64,000 bases of DNA, from NCBI GenBank assembly GCA_022539475.1, contig VCMS01000072.1:124001-188000 (forward strand), given 5' to 3'. Of the stretch, positions 1-11,098 are shown one piece after another (the stretch's first letter is position 1; each line of letters begins with the position of its first letter). The DNA comes from Gracilaria domingensis (lineage: Eukaryota > Rhodophyta > Florideophyceae > Gracilariales > Gracilariaceae). Below the pieces are notes generated by a model. That model did not search any database. It had not been told where the DNA came from and saw only the letters and a program-made list of their open reading frames with translations. The translations under genes were made by a program, and so were the position numbers.

Positions 1-620
1 CGGGTGGCCCCGATCTGGGCGTGCAGTCGGAGGTAGAAGGGGTAGAATCGGCGTAGGTATCCGGATGGTTCCGGCGAGCCACAGCGAGTGGGAGTATCCA
101 GCCCAACGGTATGGGACGACAAAAGATCAACAAACGAGCCGCACTGCGGAGCACTGACTCGCGATAAGCGGGAAAACTCCCGAGACAAATGGGACAAACC
201 TACAATGTAGGGCAGAGTAGTGAAAGCCGTAAGACGGAAATGAAAACAATAAAATGGATAAGAAAAGTGCCGTGACGACGGATTAGTACTCCTCAGGGAC
301 GGAGGTTGGTTGATCAGCCCGGAATTGCGGCGGTATTCCCCAGGATGGGGCTGGTGACCGTGCGCAAGCGGCAAGAAGATCAGAGCCAAAGGCCTCGTTG
401 AGGTTTACTTCCCGTACAGTAGCGGCAAGTGCCGCCACTTATATACGGCACTTGAAAATATCAATTAAAATATCTAACTATCCGGCGCTGCCGGCCAATA
501 CACCACAGGTGTGCAACCGTGGCAGGCTTGCCACGGCGCACCCGCTATCGGGCCAACTTGGCACACGTGTGCAGAAATACTACCCTTCCTAGGCATACCC
601 CAAAATAGGGGCACTACCCC
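1..620. other. Gene-free left edge, possible LTR-type debris
   Basis: No convincing coding region is present. A short AT-rich stretch around 455-480 is followed by GC-rich sequence with small inverted repeats (CCGGCGCTGCCGGCC near 482 and GGCAGGCTTGCC near 521). Two segments near 35520-35560 and 36290-36330 also have an AT-rich stretch that leads into LTR-like sequence, so this edge may belong to a retroelement. That link is weak and is an inference only. Confidence 0.2.
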
Positions 621-621
621 A

Positions 622-721
622 GTAGCCTCTCATAACCTGAGGTGTCGAAGCCGGTAACGGATCAACAAACTATGAAAAGCACCTCGGTGCATCCCCACAA
701 AGGGCGTTTTGCTCTACAAAT
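622..721 (+). repeat. Dispersed repeat A, copy 1
   Basis: About 100 bp closely matching 55908-56006 in the same orientation. Both copies run from CAGTAGCCTCTCATAAC through GTCGAAGCCGGTAACGGATC to GGGCGTTT and GCTCTA, with scattered substitutions. The second copy lies just past the end of the DIRS-type recombinase gene, so the repeat may be a retroelement terminus or a SINE. Its identity is unknown. Confidence 0.75.
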
Positions 722-934
722 TTCGGTGTCGTCCGGAAACTCTTCGATATACATGACAGCGCCTTCGACCTCATCCACGAATGTTTCTTCACGATCCGGA
801 GCCAAATGACCAAAATAAGCCAGGATCGAACCGTAGAGGTAAAATTGAAATTCGTCTCGCATATCTGCCATCAGGCCATTTTTGAAGACAATCAACAGCT
901 TCCTGAGGACCAGTACGACCCTGTGAGATAAAGT

Positions 935-1345
935 GATGCGCAATGGATCTCCATCGGATGAAAAATTGGGACATCTATGGGACATCAGTTGGATATCTTC
1001 TGCGCATCCAGGATATCCGAATGATATACCGTAGTACCCCCTTGGATGTGCCTAATTGATGCCCTTTCCATGTCCCTTGGATGTACAAAAACTATTCCAA
1101 AGATATTCATATGATGCACGAAGATATGTCTCATGGATGTCCCGAAATCTGCTGGGCATCACTTGGATATCACAAAATCCAATGGACATCTCTTCGTACA
1201 TCATATGCGTATCAGGTGATTATCATTTGGATATACTTTATGCATCATCTCAATATCATTTACGTATATCGTATGGACATCTTAAAGAGATCAAATGGAC
1301 ATCTTCAGGTTTCGTAATTCTAACATGGATTATCTGAGAGATATC
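935..1345 (+). repeat. Dispersed repeat B, copy 1
   Basis: About 410 bp that aligns in the same orientation with 41185-41600, sharing for example CATCCAGGATATCCGAATGAT. Both copies are rich in the short words GGATATC, GGACATC and GGATGTC, about a dozen per copy, so the repeat looks internally iterated. No protein of known family is encoded. It is probably a non-autonomous element. Confidence 0.75.
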
Positions 1346-1529
1346 CTCCGGACATCCATTCACCTCTCTAGGCGAGCCCCTTGGTTATGAACGGCCCTCG
1401 AAGCTGCATCAAAGCAAAGATGATGTGAAACGACGCCCGCACCAGACGATACTTCTCGTGTAGGTCGTTAGTGACATCCTCAAACAACACCCACATTCTC
1501 TGGCCCCCCATCTAAGTAGAATCATTTCA

Positions 1530-1690
1530 GGGTGGGGTGAATACGGGTGGTGCACGGGTTTATTTAGAAAATTAAGTATTCAAAATCGGAGTGTGTATGG
1601 ATTGTGCACGGGGTAGAATGTCATTTTGAACACCCAATTTTCTATATAAAACCGTAAATACCCCGTGCATACTCCGTGTCATTCTTCTGG
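1530..1690. repeat. MITE-like imperfect inverted repeat
   Basis: The left half (GCACGGGTTTA..TTTAGAAAATT..TTCAAAAT, about 1552-1583) recurs as its reverse complement in the right half (ATTTTGAACACCCAATTTTC..CCCCGTGCA, about 1624-1672). This gives a fold-back structure of roughly 150 bp with no coding capacity. The ends and any target duplication were not resolved. Confidence 0.45.
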
Positions 1691-2358
1691 TGCCAATTCA
1701 ATAAGACTGTAGAACTGGTGCTCTATATCGAGCACAAGCCTAGTGCGGGAGCTTTAAGGTTTTTGTCGTTTCCAATGTCGAATTCGAATGAAAGCCGGGG
1801 GAAGGAAGCGGATCTGGAGAAGGCGGAAGAGATCAGGTGGACGAGGGCCGAAAAAAAGGGTGATGAAAGAGAAGATAAAGGGAAGGTGGAGGACAAAGAG
1901 GCAAAGATGTTGCAAAACGTTGACTGGGTGAGGCCGACAAAATGAGTGATTACTTGTTGGCTCGGGAAGTGGATTAGTTCTAAACATCGATCCAGTGATT
2001 CATGGCTTCGACGTTCTTCTCGTAGGGCACAAGATAGGCGATAAGGCTAGTGTTCAAAGCGTTGGATTTCATCGCGACATATCTCATCATGTGCTAGGGT
2101 TTCAATACCTAAGTTTAGGAAAAGATTCAATGCGATGTTGGTAGATAAAAGAAATTGTCTTCAGAAGCGCACAACGGTAGACGTCTTTACTTAAGAGCGT
2201 CCCCACCCGTCGGCACAAATCCTAAAAAGTTTTTGCCAAATTGTAATCTCTTCATTCGACGAGTATCGCAGACTAACTGTAGGGTATGGTCAAACTCCAA
2301 CGTCCCGAACTGAAGCCAGCCCAAATCACGGGTTCAAAACAGAGCAAGAAAGACCACC

Positions 2359-3566
2359 ATGATGTCAAGCTCGTCGTCGTCTAGTTAGGACGAAATCGTT
2401 TAGTCGTGCCTATTGCTGTCTCTTGTTCTTTACAAAAGTCAACACAAAGACAAGAAAAGAATTGGTGGATCTCCAAAAGTCAGGATAGGAAACAGAAATA
2501 TTCAGCGCCAAAGAGGACAGTACCAGATCGATCGAGACTACTTTTGTCGCAACATAATTGGTGAAACTATCTTCACAACACAAGAATTTGAGAGAAGATT
2601 TGGTGTCACAAAATCTATTTATGAAACAATGCAAAACAAGTTCTGCAATATGAACAGCTACTTTGTTTAGCAATATGACGCTGCTAAGCAACCAGGTGCC
2701 AGCACTGATCAAAAGCTTGCCGCGGCATTATTCCAGTTAAGTAGTGGAGTGGCCGAAGACCATTTGGTATCGTACATAAGATTGTCGGAATTGACAATCT
2801 TGGAATCGATGAAAACCTTTTGCCGTTTAGTTGTTGAAGCGTTTAGCGAAGAGTATCTTTCGCGGCCGACACAGATCGAAATACAACAAATTGAATCTGA
2901 CCATGCTCTTGTTGGTTTCCGGGTTGAATAGGGGCTGTTGATTGCTCTGGTTGGGAGTGTAGCAATTGTCCGGTCGCGTGGCAAGATCAGTACAAGGGAA
3001 AAAAAGGGAAACCAAGGTTAAGAATGGAGGTTGTTCGTGATGATCGTTTGCGAATATGGCTTGTTACGTTTGGTTTTCCTGGATCAAAGCACGATATATC
3101 TATCATGTCTCAAAGTTCGCTTTTTAATGATGTTCGAGACGGAAGGTGGCCCCTTGTGAGACCAATGGCTCGAATTGCTGGTCAAGAAATCGATTGGTTT
3201 TAATTCTTGAGTAACGGGATATATCCGCGTTACCGAATTTTCGCGAAGCCACATCCTGACGCAAAGAATAGAAAAGAAAGGTTGTATACAGCGGGTCATA
3301 TCTCTGCCGGCAAGGCCGTTGAAAGAATATTTGCTGCTTTGTATTGTCAGTTTCAAATTCTTGACCGTCCCGCACGTTTGTTCCAACTTGAAGATCTGAA
3401 TAATGTTGTGTTATGTTGTGCGATATTGCACAACATGGTTGCAAAAGAAAGAGGTTACGCCGGTACTGCCAAGTTTCGAGTACCAGAAGAAGACTTGCAG
3501 ACATTGGAGACTCTATATGATATAGTTGCCTACCCCAGTTGTACATATGAACAGGCGGAGCTGTAA
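2359..3566 (+). pseudogene. PIF/Harbinger (HARBI1-like, DDE_Tnp_4) transposase, broken
   Basis: Nuclease-type transposase of a cut-and-paste DNA transposon. From the ATG at 2359 one frame runs to 2931 with stops near 2386, 2401, 2668 and 2929. After a frame change near 2935 the catalytic core continues with VDCSGW (first Asp), NCPVAW, FGFPGSKHDISIM (second Asp), and, after another stop near 3200, GIYPRY, KAVERIFAALYCQFQIL (Glu region) and AILHNM. The order and spacing match plant- and fungus-type Harbinger transposases closely. At least five stops and one or more frameshifts make it non-functional. It points toward the SANT-like gene at 3917-4668, as in H3. Confidence 0.8.
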
Positions 3567-3916
3567 AGGTCACAACTGGATCCGATGAAAAGTCTTGATG
3601 ATCACAAGAAACTGCAAAGCGCTTTAATTGATAACTTCTGGAACGGGCATGGTGTCAGCAGCATTTAATTCTTGGATGCATATTAGAAATGAGAGCTACT
3701 TTTCTGTCGATGACAGTTGTAGAAGCGTGTGTGCTGTTCCACTAATGCCGTCAGCACTCTCTACAGCTTCAATGGAATTAGTATTTGCTGTAGTAACTTT
3801 ACCAAGAGCCTTTTTTTAAGTTTCTCGGCAAGGCCTGGATCTCTTGTAGGCTGCTCAATAAACGCTTCCGCAACAAGCTCTCCAACGCCCGCCTTTCTTC
3901 GTGAGGCACAATTGCA

Positions 3917-4668
3917 CTAGGCTGTGGAGCCTAGTAGTTTAACACTCATTTCCCATTGGAGTCGGTCCCGTTGAAAAGCAAGTTTCACTCTCGCCAGCTG
4001 GTTCTTCTCTCTTGCCGAGCTCACCAGAATGTCCACAATTCTATGAATTGATTTTGCTACGGTGTCGCCGCTGTTCTTCCGGTCTTGCTTTTGTTCCTTC
4101 TTCTTCAACTTCGCAGCCTTCGTTCTAATTGGCCTTTCAATTTTCTTGTCCTCATCATTTGCATCCTCAATCCCAGAAGCCAGCAGCATTGTAGTCGGTG
4201 TGTTGAGAAACTGAAATGGCTCATAAAACTTAAAAGATTTTGCTATGTGGTAGTTTGGGATGCGCACGCAGTCGTAAAGATGAGATACCGAGCTGCTACC
4301 GTCACTGTATAGCAGAGACGCACAACGCAAAAGTGCATGGTCGTCTGCGTTCCCGGTTAGCTTCATTGATACCACTCGATCGTAGCAACCTTTATACTTT
4401 GTACACTCAGAGCGAATCTTATCCCAGTACTTTCTACATCCATCCGCAGAGCGCCCATTCCATCGGCGACAGTCAAGAAGACAACCAGTCTTCTGCAAAG
4501 TGCATGCGTCCTTCGGGTGGCTGCCGTCCTTGATGAAAAGAGCCTAAGTTCTCTTGCCATGCTCAGCACGTGATATATTAGAACCAATGATTAAATCCGT
4601 AGACGCAGCCAAAGCAGCCCGGACGATTTCCATGGTCTCCTCTTCATTCCATCCAAAATTTTTTTCCC
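3917..4668 (-). pseudogene. Harbinger-associated SANT/Myb-like protein, broken
   Basis: Companion DNA-binding protein that in Harbinger elements brings the transposase to the termini. The minus-strand frame starts near 4668 with KNFGWNEEETMEIVRAAL, a SANT-like helix. It meets a TAG stop at about 4545, then continues with RRWNGRSADGCRKYWDKI, CTKYKGCYDRV and KSFKFYEPFQFL. It ends in a lysine-rich and coiled-coil-like tail ending at 3917. The middle motifs are those of the plant no-apical-meristem-associated/Myb class. The original start is not clear. It lies tail to tail with the H1 transposase. Confidence 0.65.
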
Positions 4669-4699
4669 GTCCTCCGCTTGAACTCGATGCAGCTGATCA

Positions 4700-7449
4700 T
4701 TTTACTGGTGTCTTTACACTGCGTAGGGAGTTTTGTCGGTCACATTGCTCACGTTCAGAAGGAGTTCCTTCAATCATACTGATTCCGGATCAATATACGA
4801 CAAGAATTTCTCTCGTGCCTGTAGGAGTTTTGCTTACAAAGATAAACACCTGATATCTTCTAATGTACTGTTTTCGTAGCCCAGTTTCAAACGTGCTCCG
4901 TGTCGTATTAGTGTTTTTCGACGGTTTGCCTCACTGGCCAGCTGTGGCTCACGTTACGCTTTGCCGCGAAATTGCCGTCATCGGAAAATGATAAACACCG
5001 CATTTTGCGTGTACAATCAGAAGAGAATTCTCGTAGCAAGACCGATAGCCAATATTGGAGTGATGTAATTTGCAAAAGACAGTATCTCAAACTTACAATT
5101 CAGTTTCATAACATCGAATGCGCTCAATGTCAACTTTGAAAACCGAAGAACGACAGACAAACAACAGCGACAAAGCTCAAAGTCTTTTTTTCACGAAATT
5201 CAATGTTATACCAGAGATCATCAGCGCACGACCCCACAGCGCTTTGTGCGTCACAAACAAAATGGATAACTTAAGTCATACAGCAATTTTTAGTTTTCTA
5301 ACACACACAATCAAAGACGTACAACCTCAGTTTCGTTTTCAGATTACAACTGTTTCGCACGGAGAACTTTCTTTCACTTGTAGCCACTTCATTATCAGTA
5401 AGTTTGCTCTCCTGTGCTCAGTTCTTTTTGTTACCGATTTTGTAATGCTTACATCATTCGGTTTTCCAGTTTTCTGCGTTTAAGTCTCCTTGTCTTACTG
5501 TGATCTAATGTAAGCGCTCTGCTGTTCCTTTTAGCATCCTGCCATCTTTGGTAATGTGCTGTAGCCCTTTTCGCTTTCGATCTCCGGGCTTTTGCTTTTG
5601 TCTTGTTTGCGACATTGCGCGTCGTTGCGTTGGTGCCTTTAGACGATAAAAACGCGCTGTTTTGAGCAGAGACAGTGAATGCATGCCCCTCTTTATCTGT
5701 GTTTTGCACTAGGGCCACATAAGCGACATTGCATTAATGGCAGCTGTGTGTGCTTGCCTCGGTGCGGAGAAAACATATTAGAATGGCCCTGGTATGCTTG
5801 AAGAAAGCAATCAACGAGACTGCTATGAGGTAAAGAATCTGGGTGCCAAGCGAGGTGAGTGAATAAGGTCGTGGAGGCTGAAGGTGACTTTTGTGGCTTT
5901 GGGATGATGAGCCCAAAAGTCGTCCGGTTTGGGTCGGAGTAAACTTTTTGGCCGTAATTTTACGATTTGTGCAAACGGGTAGGGTGTATGTCAGCCAAAA
6001 ATTGGACTATAAAAATTCACATATGGCTTTTGCTGCTTTATGCTAGTACTGAGTTTGGGAAACAATAAGTGGATAATCTCTCGTATTTGATTGTCAGAGC
6101 TTCGAAGATACTTCGACGTAGAAAGTTTTGCAGTGAGGTAACGTTTTATGTTTCGTACGCCAGTTAAGGTACGAACAAAAGTTGTCAGAGTGACGTGAGA
6201 TCTTCGATTTTCTTGCGAGCTACTCGATGTGGCAATCATGAGTTTGAATTAAATAGCTTGAAATGTATTGAAGTACTGTGTATTCGTGTTTTTTTCAACC
6301 AGTTTCATACATTACAAACATCAGGAAAGCGGGTTAATACGGGGGCGTGAAATACGCGGATTGTCGTGCGCGTAAAAACTTACTCTACTCCTATGTTCCA
6401 AGCATGTGATCAAATCCTATCAAAGTCGTTTGACCTAGGTCCAAAGGAATAATGAGCTCATCACTGTGATGAACTGCGGAAGAATACTTCCTGCGATACT
6501 TGAAATTTGAAAGGCATGCATGTTAAACCAAAATCCGCTACTAATGCAAGCATTGCCGAAGAGACTTACACATCTGTGTCGCTCATGAAAACTGGATTCT
6601 GTTTCTTGACTCAGTTAGTAAAGGAAACGGTGACACTGTGTTCGGAGTGAACCGCAGATAAATGAGAACAAATTGAGGTGAACGATTTGAAAACCCTTTT
6701 TCTGCCAAAAGCTGTATGAAAGGGAATTGAATCTTCTTAGGTTCAGATCACATGTTTACAGTATCTGTGACCAACAGATAGAAGAACTCAAATCGAGCGC
6801 ACCTCCATGGTGTCCGTCATTTGGACGGTTCCCATTTTCATGACATGCTTCTATAAATTGTAGCCAATGCAAACATTACTTTGTCCAAAAGCACCTCTTG
6901 ACAGGCAGAAAGGTCTTCCGCTCTGCCACTCACAACCGAAACTTGAATGAATGGTTGAAGAGTGGCAGTCGAGTTGGGTTGGATGGGACACGAGGCGATT
7001 CTAACGATGAATCGTGCTGGAACCGTCGTGTTGTCATTGCATTCTCTCTCCATTGCATGTTGCAGACGGTAAATGGCACGGTCCACTCCGGAGGAGGCTT
7101 GTAGGTTTTGTCCCACTTCCGTTTTGTAACCGGAAAAAAAGATGAACAATGAAGCAGATCGCTTTGGGACGGGCATGTGGTGAAATCAAGATGCTGAATG
7201 GAGCTTGAAAGAGTGAACAAGAGGCTCTGAATTCAGCATTGCCACGACCGGGAGGACGGAGGAGTTAGAAAAGAGACGCTCCATCTCAAAGTGACAGCTG
7301 GAAAGAATGCTCTTTGTGGGAGATTGTTCGCTGCTGGTACCCGACAATTGGCTGTAAAGAGCGCGAAGAGAACCAGCTTTGTAGGAAAGCTGATCTTCAT
7401 CCATGTATGACAAATATTATTGGGGAATGAGGGAGATGACATACGTGAG
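4700..7449. other. Gene-free interval
   Basis: About 2.7 kb with only short, unconvincing open frames on both strands and no recognisable domain. The right terminus of Harbinger element H1 should lie in the first few hundred bases but was not located. A small GC-rich patch occurs near 6330-6380. No RNA gene was recognised. Confidence 0.4.
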
Positions 7450-8392
7450 ATATGGCGCGGGATAAGGGGAGGCGCGACATGAACTGGGATGGATGGAAGC
7501 GTACGGAGGAGGGGCAGGGATTTGCGAGATTGGAAAGCCACCGAGGAGTAGCTGGAGTGGCGTGGGTGGCGGTGATCTGGTGGGTATCTGAGAGGGCTTT
7601 GGGCCGCGGCGCGTCGGTGGCGGAGTTGAGGATGGCGAGAGGTGAGGACAGAGGGGCTCGAAGGGAATGGGCGCACACGGTGCCGGTGACGAATCAATCA
7701 GAGCAGCATCTGCAGGGAGACGAAAAGACGGCGTCAAGTTGGGTACGCGCGGCGCGCTTGGCGGGCGCATGGCGGTTACTCGCACGTGCCACCGCGCGCA
7801 GCAACACCGCGTGGCCATTTCTCGCGCGGTGCCGGGCGGCGGGAGCGCAATTCGACACGCCGCCGCGGCGCGCTGATTGGCGCGTAGCCGCGCTTGGAAA
7901 CGAGCAATGGGCACGCGCATGGCAGGCCGGCAGCAGGGCGCGCGCGCGCGCACGCGTTGGATTCGGCGCGCGTGCGCTCTCAGCCAGCTGTAAAGCGCAA
8001 CGCGGCGGAGCCACGCGCGTGCGCGCCGAGCGAGTGGCGCGGCCTCACGTCAACCGAACATGCCCCGTGCCCGCCCCCCGCTCGCTGAGCGCCGGTCGAG
8101 CGCCCGACACGTGGCCACCCGTTCCGCCAGCGCCGCGCGTCGCCGCATGCTCGCTCCCCCAGCGTAGAATTTGAGCACCGCGCACGTGGCCGCTGATGCA
8201 ATCACATGTGAGACTCACTTCCGATGCCGCTTCCCGCTCATTTCTACGCATATTGCTCCCCGCCCCCCCGTCTTCCTTAGACTCGCGCGCGGCGTCCGCT
8301 CGCCAGCCCACCATGTCCATCCCTTCGTATATTAGAGCCCCTCCGCGCCCCCCCGGCCCGGACCCCCCTTCGCCACCAGCGCCCGCCGTCAA
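7450..8392. promoter_or_regulatory. GC-rich upstream region of the AT-hook/TPR gene
   Basis: Very GC-rich sequence with runs such as GCGCGCGCGCGCACGCG near 7937. It contrasts sharply with the AT-richer DNA on its left and leads directly into the 8393 start codon. Long open frames exist on both strands but are low-complexity Arg/Ala/Pro translations, as expected of stop-poor GC-rich DNA, so I do not call them genes. A TATA-like TATATTAGAG lies at about 8328. The role as a promoter is inferred from position and composition. Confidence 0.45.
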
Positions 8393-10363
8393 ATGGTATC
8401 ACTGGCCTGTATGTGCCCCTATACCCCCGGCGCCGCCGGCAGCAACACCCCCGCCACCGTCAATCCAGATCCCTCCCCACCCCAGCCTCGCAAGCGGAAG
8501 CCCGGTCGCCCTCCCACCTACGTGTTCTCCAAGCCCGACCATGAGCTCTCCGAGAATGAACGTCGTCTGAAGGGATCCGTCATCAAGCGCCGCATCCGAC
8601 AGAATCGCTCCTACCATCGAAAGAAGCGTCTGCGACAGCTGGCGGCTTCTAGCGGCGACTCTAATTCGCAATCACCCGCCGTCTCTACTACCGATCATTC
8701 CACAAATGTATTCGTCTCGGTCGCTGCTCCAGTACCACCGCCGCTCCAATTGCCGACGCTACCTTCTGATCCATGTCATTCGGCACGTCTGCCATCCCCG
8801 GCACCGCCAGTGCCCTCCTTATCCCCGTTACCCTCAATCCTACCTCTTAACCAGACTCCGTTTCCCTCTAGTGCGCCATTTGATGTCTCCACCGCCTCTA
8901 CCGAGCAATCAACCCCTCGGCATGCTTCGCAACTGTACATCTCACCCACTAATCAACACCATAGCTCGGAAACCGTGTTAGATATTTCTAGCCGGCACGC
9001 ACTTTCCGATTCCAACAGAATGGTAAGGGGCGCCGCGAGCAGACCGCTCCTCGCAGCTCAACTAGCTACTCGTGTGGATGCCCTTCCGATTGATCAAACA
9101 TGCTTATCTAAACTGCTAATCTTTCCTTCCACTTTCGACGCCCCCTCTGCGCTTGCTATTTTGAACGTGCCTTTCGACAACGCTCACTCGTTGATTCGAT
9201 CCCTTGTTGACACAAATCTTCTTTCCATCGATAATTCGGGCCGTTACTCTATCAGCCCGATCGCGAAGGAGTTGCTCTCGGAACACCGAGGATCGCACAT
9301 GCCTGAGGTGCAGAGAGGATTTGTCGTCAATTACATCCAAAAGCTTTTGTCGTTCGGTCCGGAACGTCTTCATTGTGATGGTGCTCAGCGACAGTTAGCA
9401 ATGAAGCTGTACGATAACGAACGGGCAAACATGGAAACCGCGTTACGCCTATCACAATCACTGCATACATCTGCTGAACCTATTTTCCATCGCTTTCTAT
9501 CTGTGGCTGCTACTGTTATGAGATATTCGGTCTCTGCGTCTACGCGTCTCAAAGTCTTCCGCGACGCATTGGAGCTCCCTTGTCTGAATGAAGAACGACG
9601 AATCCATGCTCGCATCCGCTTAGCACTTGGGGAAGCATATCTCGATTTGTTGTCTTTCACCCCAGCGAAGGAACACTTGGAAGCAGCGATTGCAGATCTC
9701 GCAATGTATAGTGACAGCGATGATTCAGATCTCAGTAGCATGCTGTCACTGTTGCTTCTTGCGGAGCTTCGAGCGTCAGAACGAGAGTTCCAACATGCGA
9801 AAAGTCTGCTCAGTCAGGCTCTGCAGAGCATGCGCAATCGCTCTATGCAACGATCGTCATATGCTGCCTGTTGTTTGCTCACGCTGGCTTCAGTTTATTC
9901 AGCAATGCATGAAGAGTCGAAGGCCTTGGTTGCAGTGACTAAGGCCATTGATGTGCTTGTCACTGTCAAGTTCGAGTATATGCCAATCTATGCTGACGCA
10001 CTGCGCGCATTGGGCTGTGTCCACTTTCGAATGGGTGATGTTGATAAGGCGCAAAAAGTGTTCTTGCAAGGGTTACAAATCGTACAAGACTGGATGGCTC
10101 GTCCAGATTGGAATCTCGCGCCTTTTCAACATTGTGCACACCTCGACGTGTTCTTGGTGGAATCCGTTGCATGGACATTTGTAAAACAAGATAGAATGGA
10201 TGACGCGAAGGCCCTGTTTGAGCAGGCTAAGACGCAACGGAGAATGAGACATTTGGATGACACTCGTTGTGTGGATCCGTTTGAAGATGCTGCTCACCCG
10301 AGCTGTTCGTCAGAGCGAGATGGTACACGAGTTTCATGGCTGTACACCAGACATTTGTACTAA
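8393..10363 (+). CDS. AT-hook, basic region, winged-helix-like and TPR protein
   Basis: A 656-residue protein in one uninterrupted exon. The first in-frame ATG after a stop at 8333 is at 8393. Residues 33-41 form an AT-hook with the RKRKPGRPP core. Residues 57-82 are strongly basic and contain N-x7-R (Asn71, Arg79), the signature of a bZIP basic region, but no leucine zipper follows; a long Ser/Pro-rich linker does. Residues about 225-297 resemble the winged helix that follows NB-ARC/STAND ATPases (LSKLLIFPSTFDAPSALAIL then GRYSISPIAKELL). Residues about 400-615 are TPR-like helical repeats. No NTPase P-loop is visible. I infer a nuclear DNA-binding regulator with a TPR protein-interaction arm. 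It converges on the KH gene. Confidence 0.85.
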   Translation: MVSLACMCPYTPGAAGSNTPATVNPDPSPPQPRKRKPGRPPTYVFSKPDHELSENERRLKGSVIKRRIRQNRSYHRKKRLRQLAASSGDSNSQSPAVSTTDHSTNVFVSVAAPVPPPLQLPTLPSDPCHSARLPSPAPPVPSLSPLPSILPLNQTPFPSSAPFDVSTASTEQSTPRHASQLYISPTNQHHSSETVLDISSRHALSDSNRMVRGAASRPLLAAQLATRVDALPIDQTCLSKLLIFPSTFDAPSALAILNVPFDNAHSLIRSLVDTNLLSIDNSGRYSISPIAKELLSEHRGSHMPEVQRGFVVNYIQKLLSFGPERLHCDGAQRQLAMKLYDNERANMETALRLSQSLHTSAEPIFHRFLSVAATVMRYSVSASTRLKVFRDALELPCLNEERRIHARIRLALGEAYLDLLSFTPAKEHLEAAIADLAMYSDSDDSDLSSMLSLLLLAELRASEREFQHAKSLLSQALQSMRNRSMQRSSYAACCLLTLASVYSAMHEESKALVAVTKAIDVLVTVKFEYMPIYADALRALGCVHFRMGDVDKAQKVFLQGLQIVQDWMARPDWNLAPFQHCAHLDVFLVESVAWTFVKQDRMDDAKALFEQAKTQRRMRHLDDTRCVDPFEDAAHPSCSSERDGTRVSWLYTRHLY

Positions 10364-11098
10364 AGAATAGCAGTGGTTCGTGTTGCATTGACTCGCGATC
10401 AAATAGTCGTGTATGTTTGTATTTCATAAGGATACAACCGACTTGAGGCGTTTGCATTTCTGTAGAATCTTTCAGGCGTCGTGGGCCGGTGGACTTGGCC
10501 TGAATGATGTCGGTCCTAGCAAACTCACATGACTTTATTTTTCGTTCAGGACAGGACCTGTCAATGGGGGCCTCAGAAGGAAGCTGGATAGCATCTGCTA
10601 ACTTGTCGAGTCTTTCTCTTGGAATAACTTTGTTCAAACTATTACGACACTGAAAGACAGGTGCCCTTGCCTAATTTTGGAGAACCAGTACACGGTAGTA
10701 GAAAGGAGTAACTCAATAGCTAGCACCCTTACAGAACGAGTAAGTTTACGTATGGGAGCTGAGAGCTAGCAGGGCTGTTGACCCATCTCGCAACTAGTAA
10801 CAGGTTAATCATCTCAGATATAGTACAGGTTAATTAACATCTTGGCACATTCCTTGATGGCATTGCGAGGAACGGCAGAACTAATCTATACGCATTGAGG
10901 TTACAAGCATCGGGTAGAAATCTGTGTGCTTTGTCTCGAGAACTAACCACAACCAGTTTTACAACACTAGCGCGTCATGATCAACAATGCATTCAACTAC
11001 ACCCTTTCAGGTGAGACGCAACAACTTCAAAAGGTGACAACAGGGCATTTGTAGCGTGAGGCCAGGATCGCAGCGCTAGTACGAACAGATCGCGTTCT
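10364..11098. other. Convergent intergenic region
   Basis: About 735 bp between two genes that meet tail to tail, so it should hold both 3' untranslated regions. No coding region is convincing and no repeat was recognised. Confidence 0.5.

Larger units (their letters stand above)
2195..4700. mobile_element. Decayed PIF/Harbinger element H1
   Basis: A PIF/Harbinger-type transposase relic on the plus strand (2359-3566) faces a SANT/Myb-like gene relic on the minus strand (3917-4668). This is the classic two-gene convergent layout of the superfamily. The left end is probably at 2195, where TTAA is followed by GAGCGTCCCCACCCGTCGGC, which resembles the GAGCATCTC-type terminus of H3 in this window. 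I could not find a matching right end, so the right boundary given is only the end of the companion gene. Confidence 0.65.

Noticed and set aside
7452-8174. Long GC-rich open frame of 240 codons upstream of the AT-hook gene, and its minus-strand counterpart at 7417-7953
   Set aside because: Low-complexity Arg/Ala/Pro translations on both strands of stop-poor GC-rich DNA, no domain, and they overlap each other; better explained as promoter DNA.
10227-10637. Minus-strand open frame of 136 codons over the end of the AT-hook/TPR gene
   Set aside because: Overlaps the convincing plus-strand gene, has no domain and is a shadow of it plus 3' untranslated sequence.
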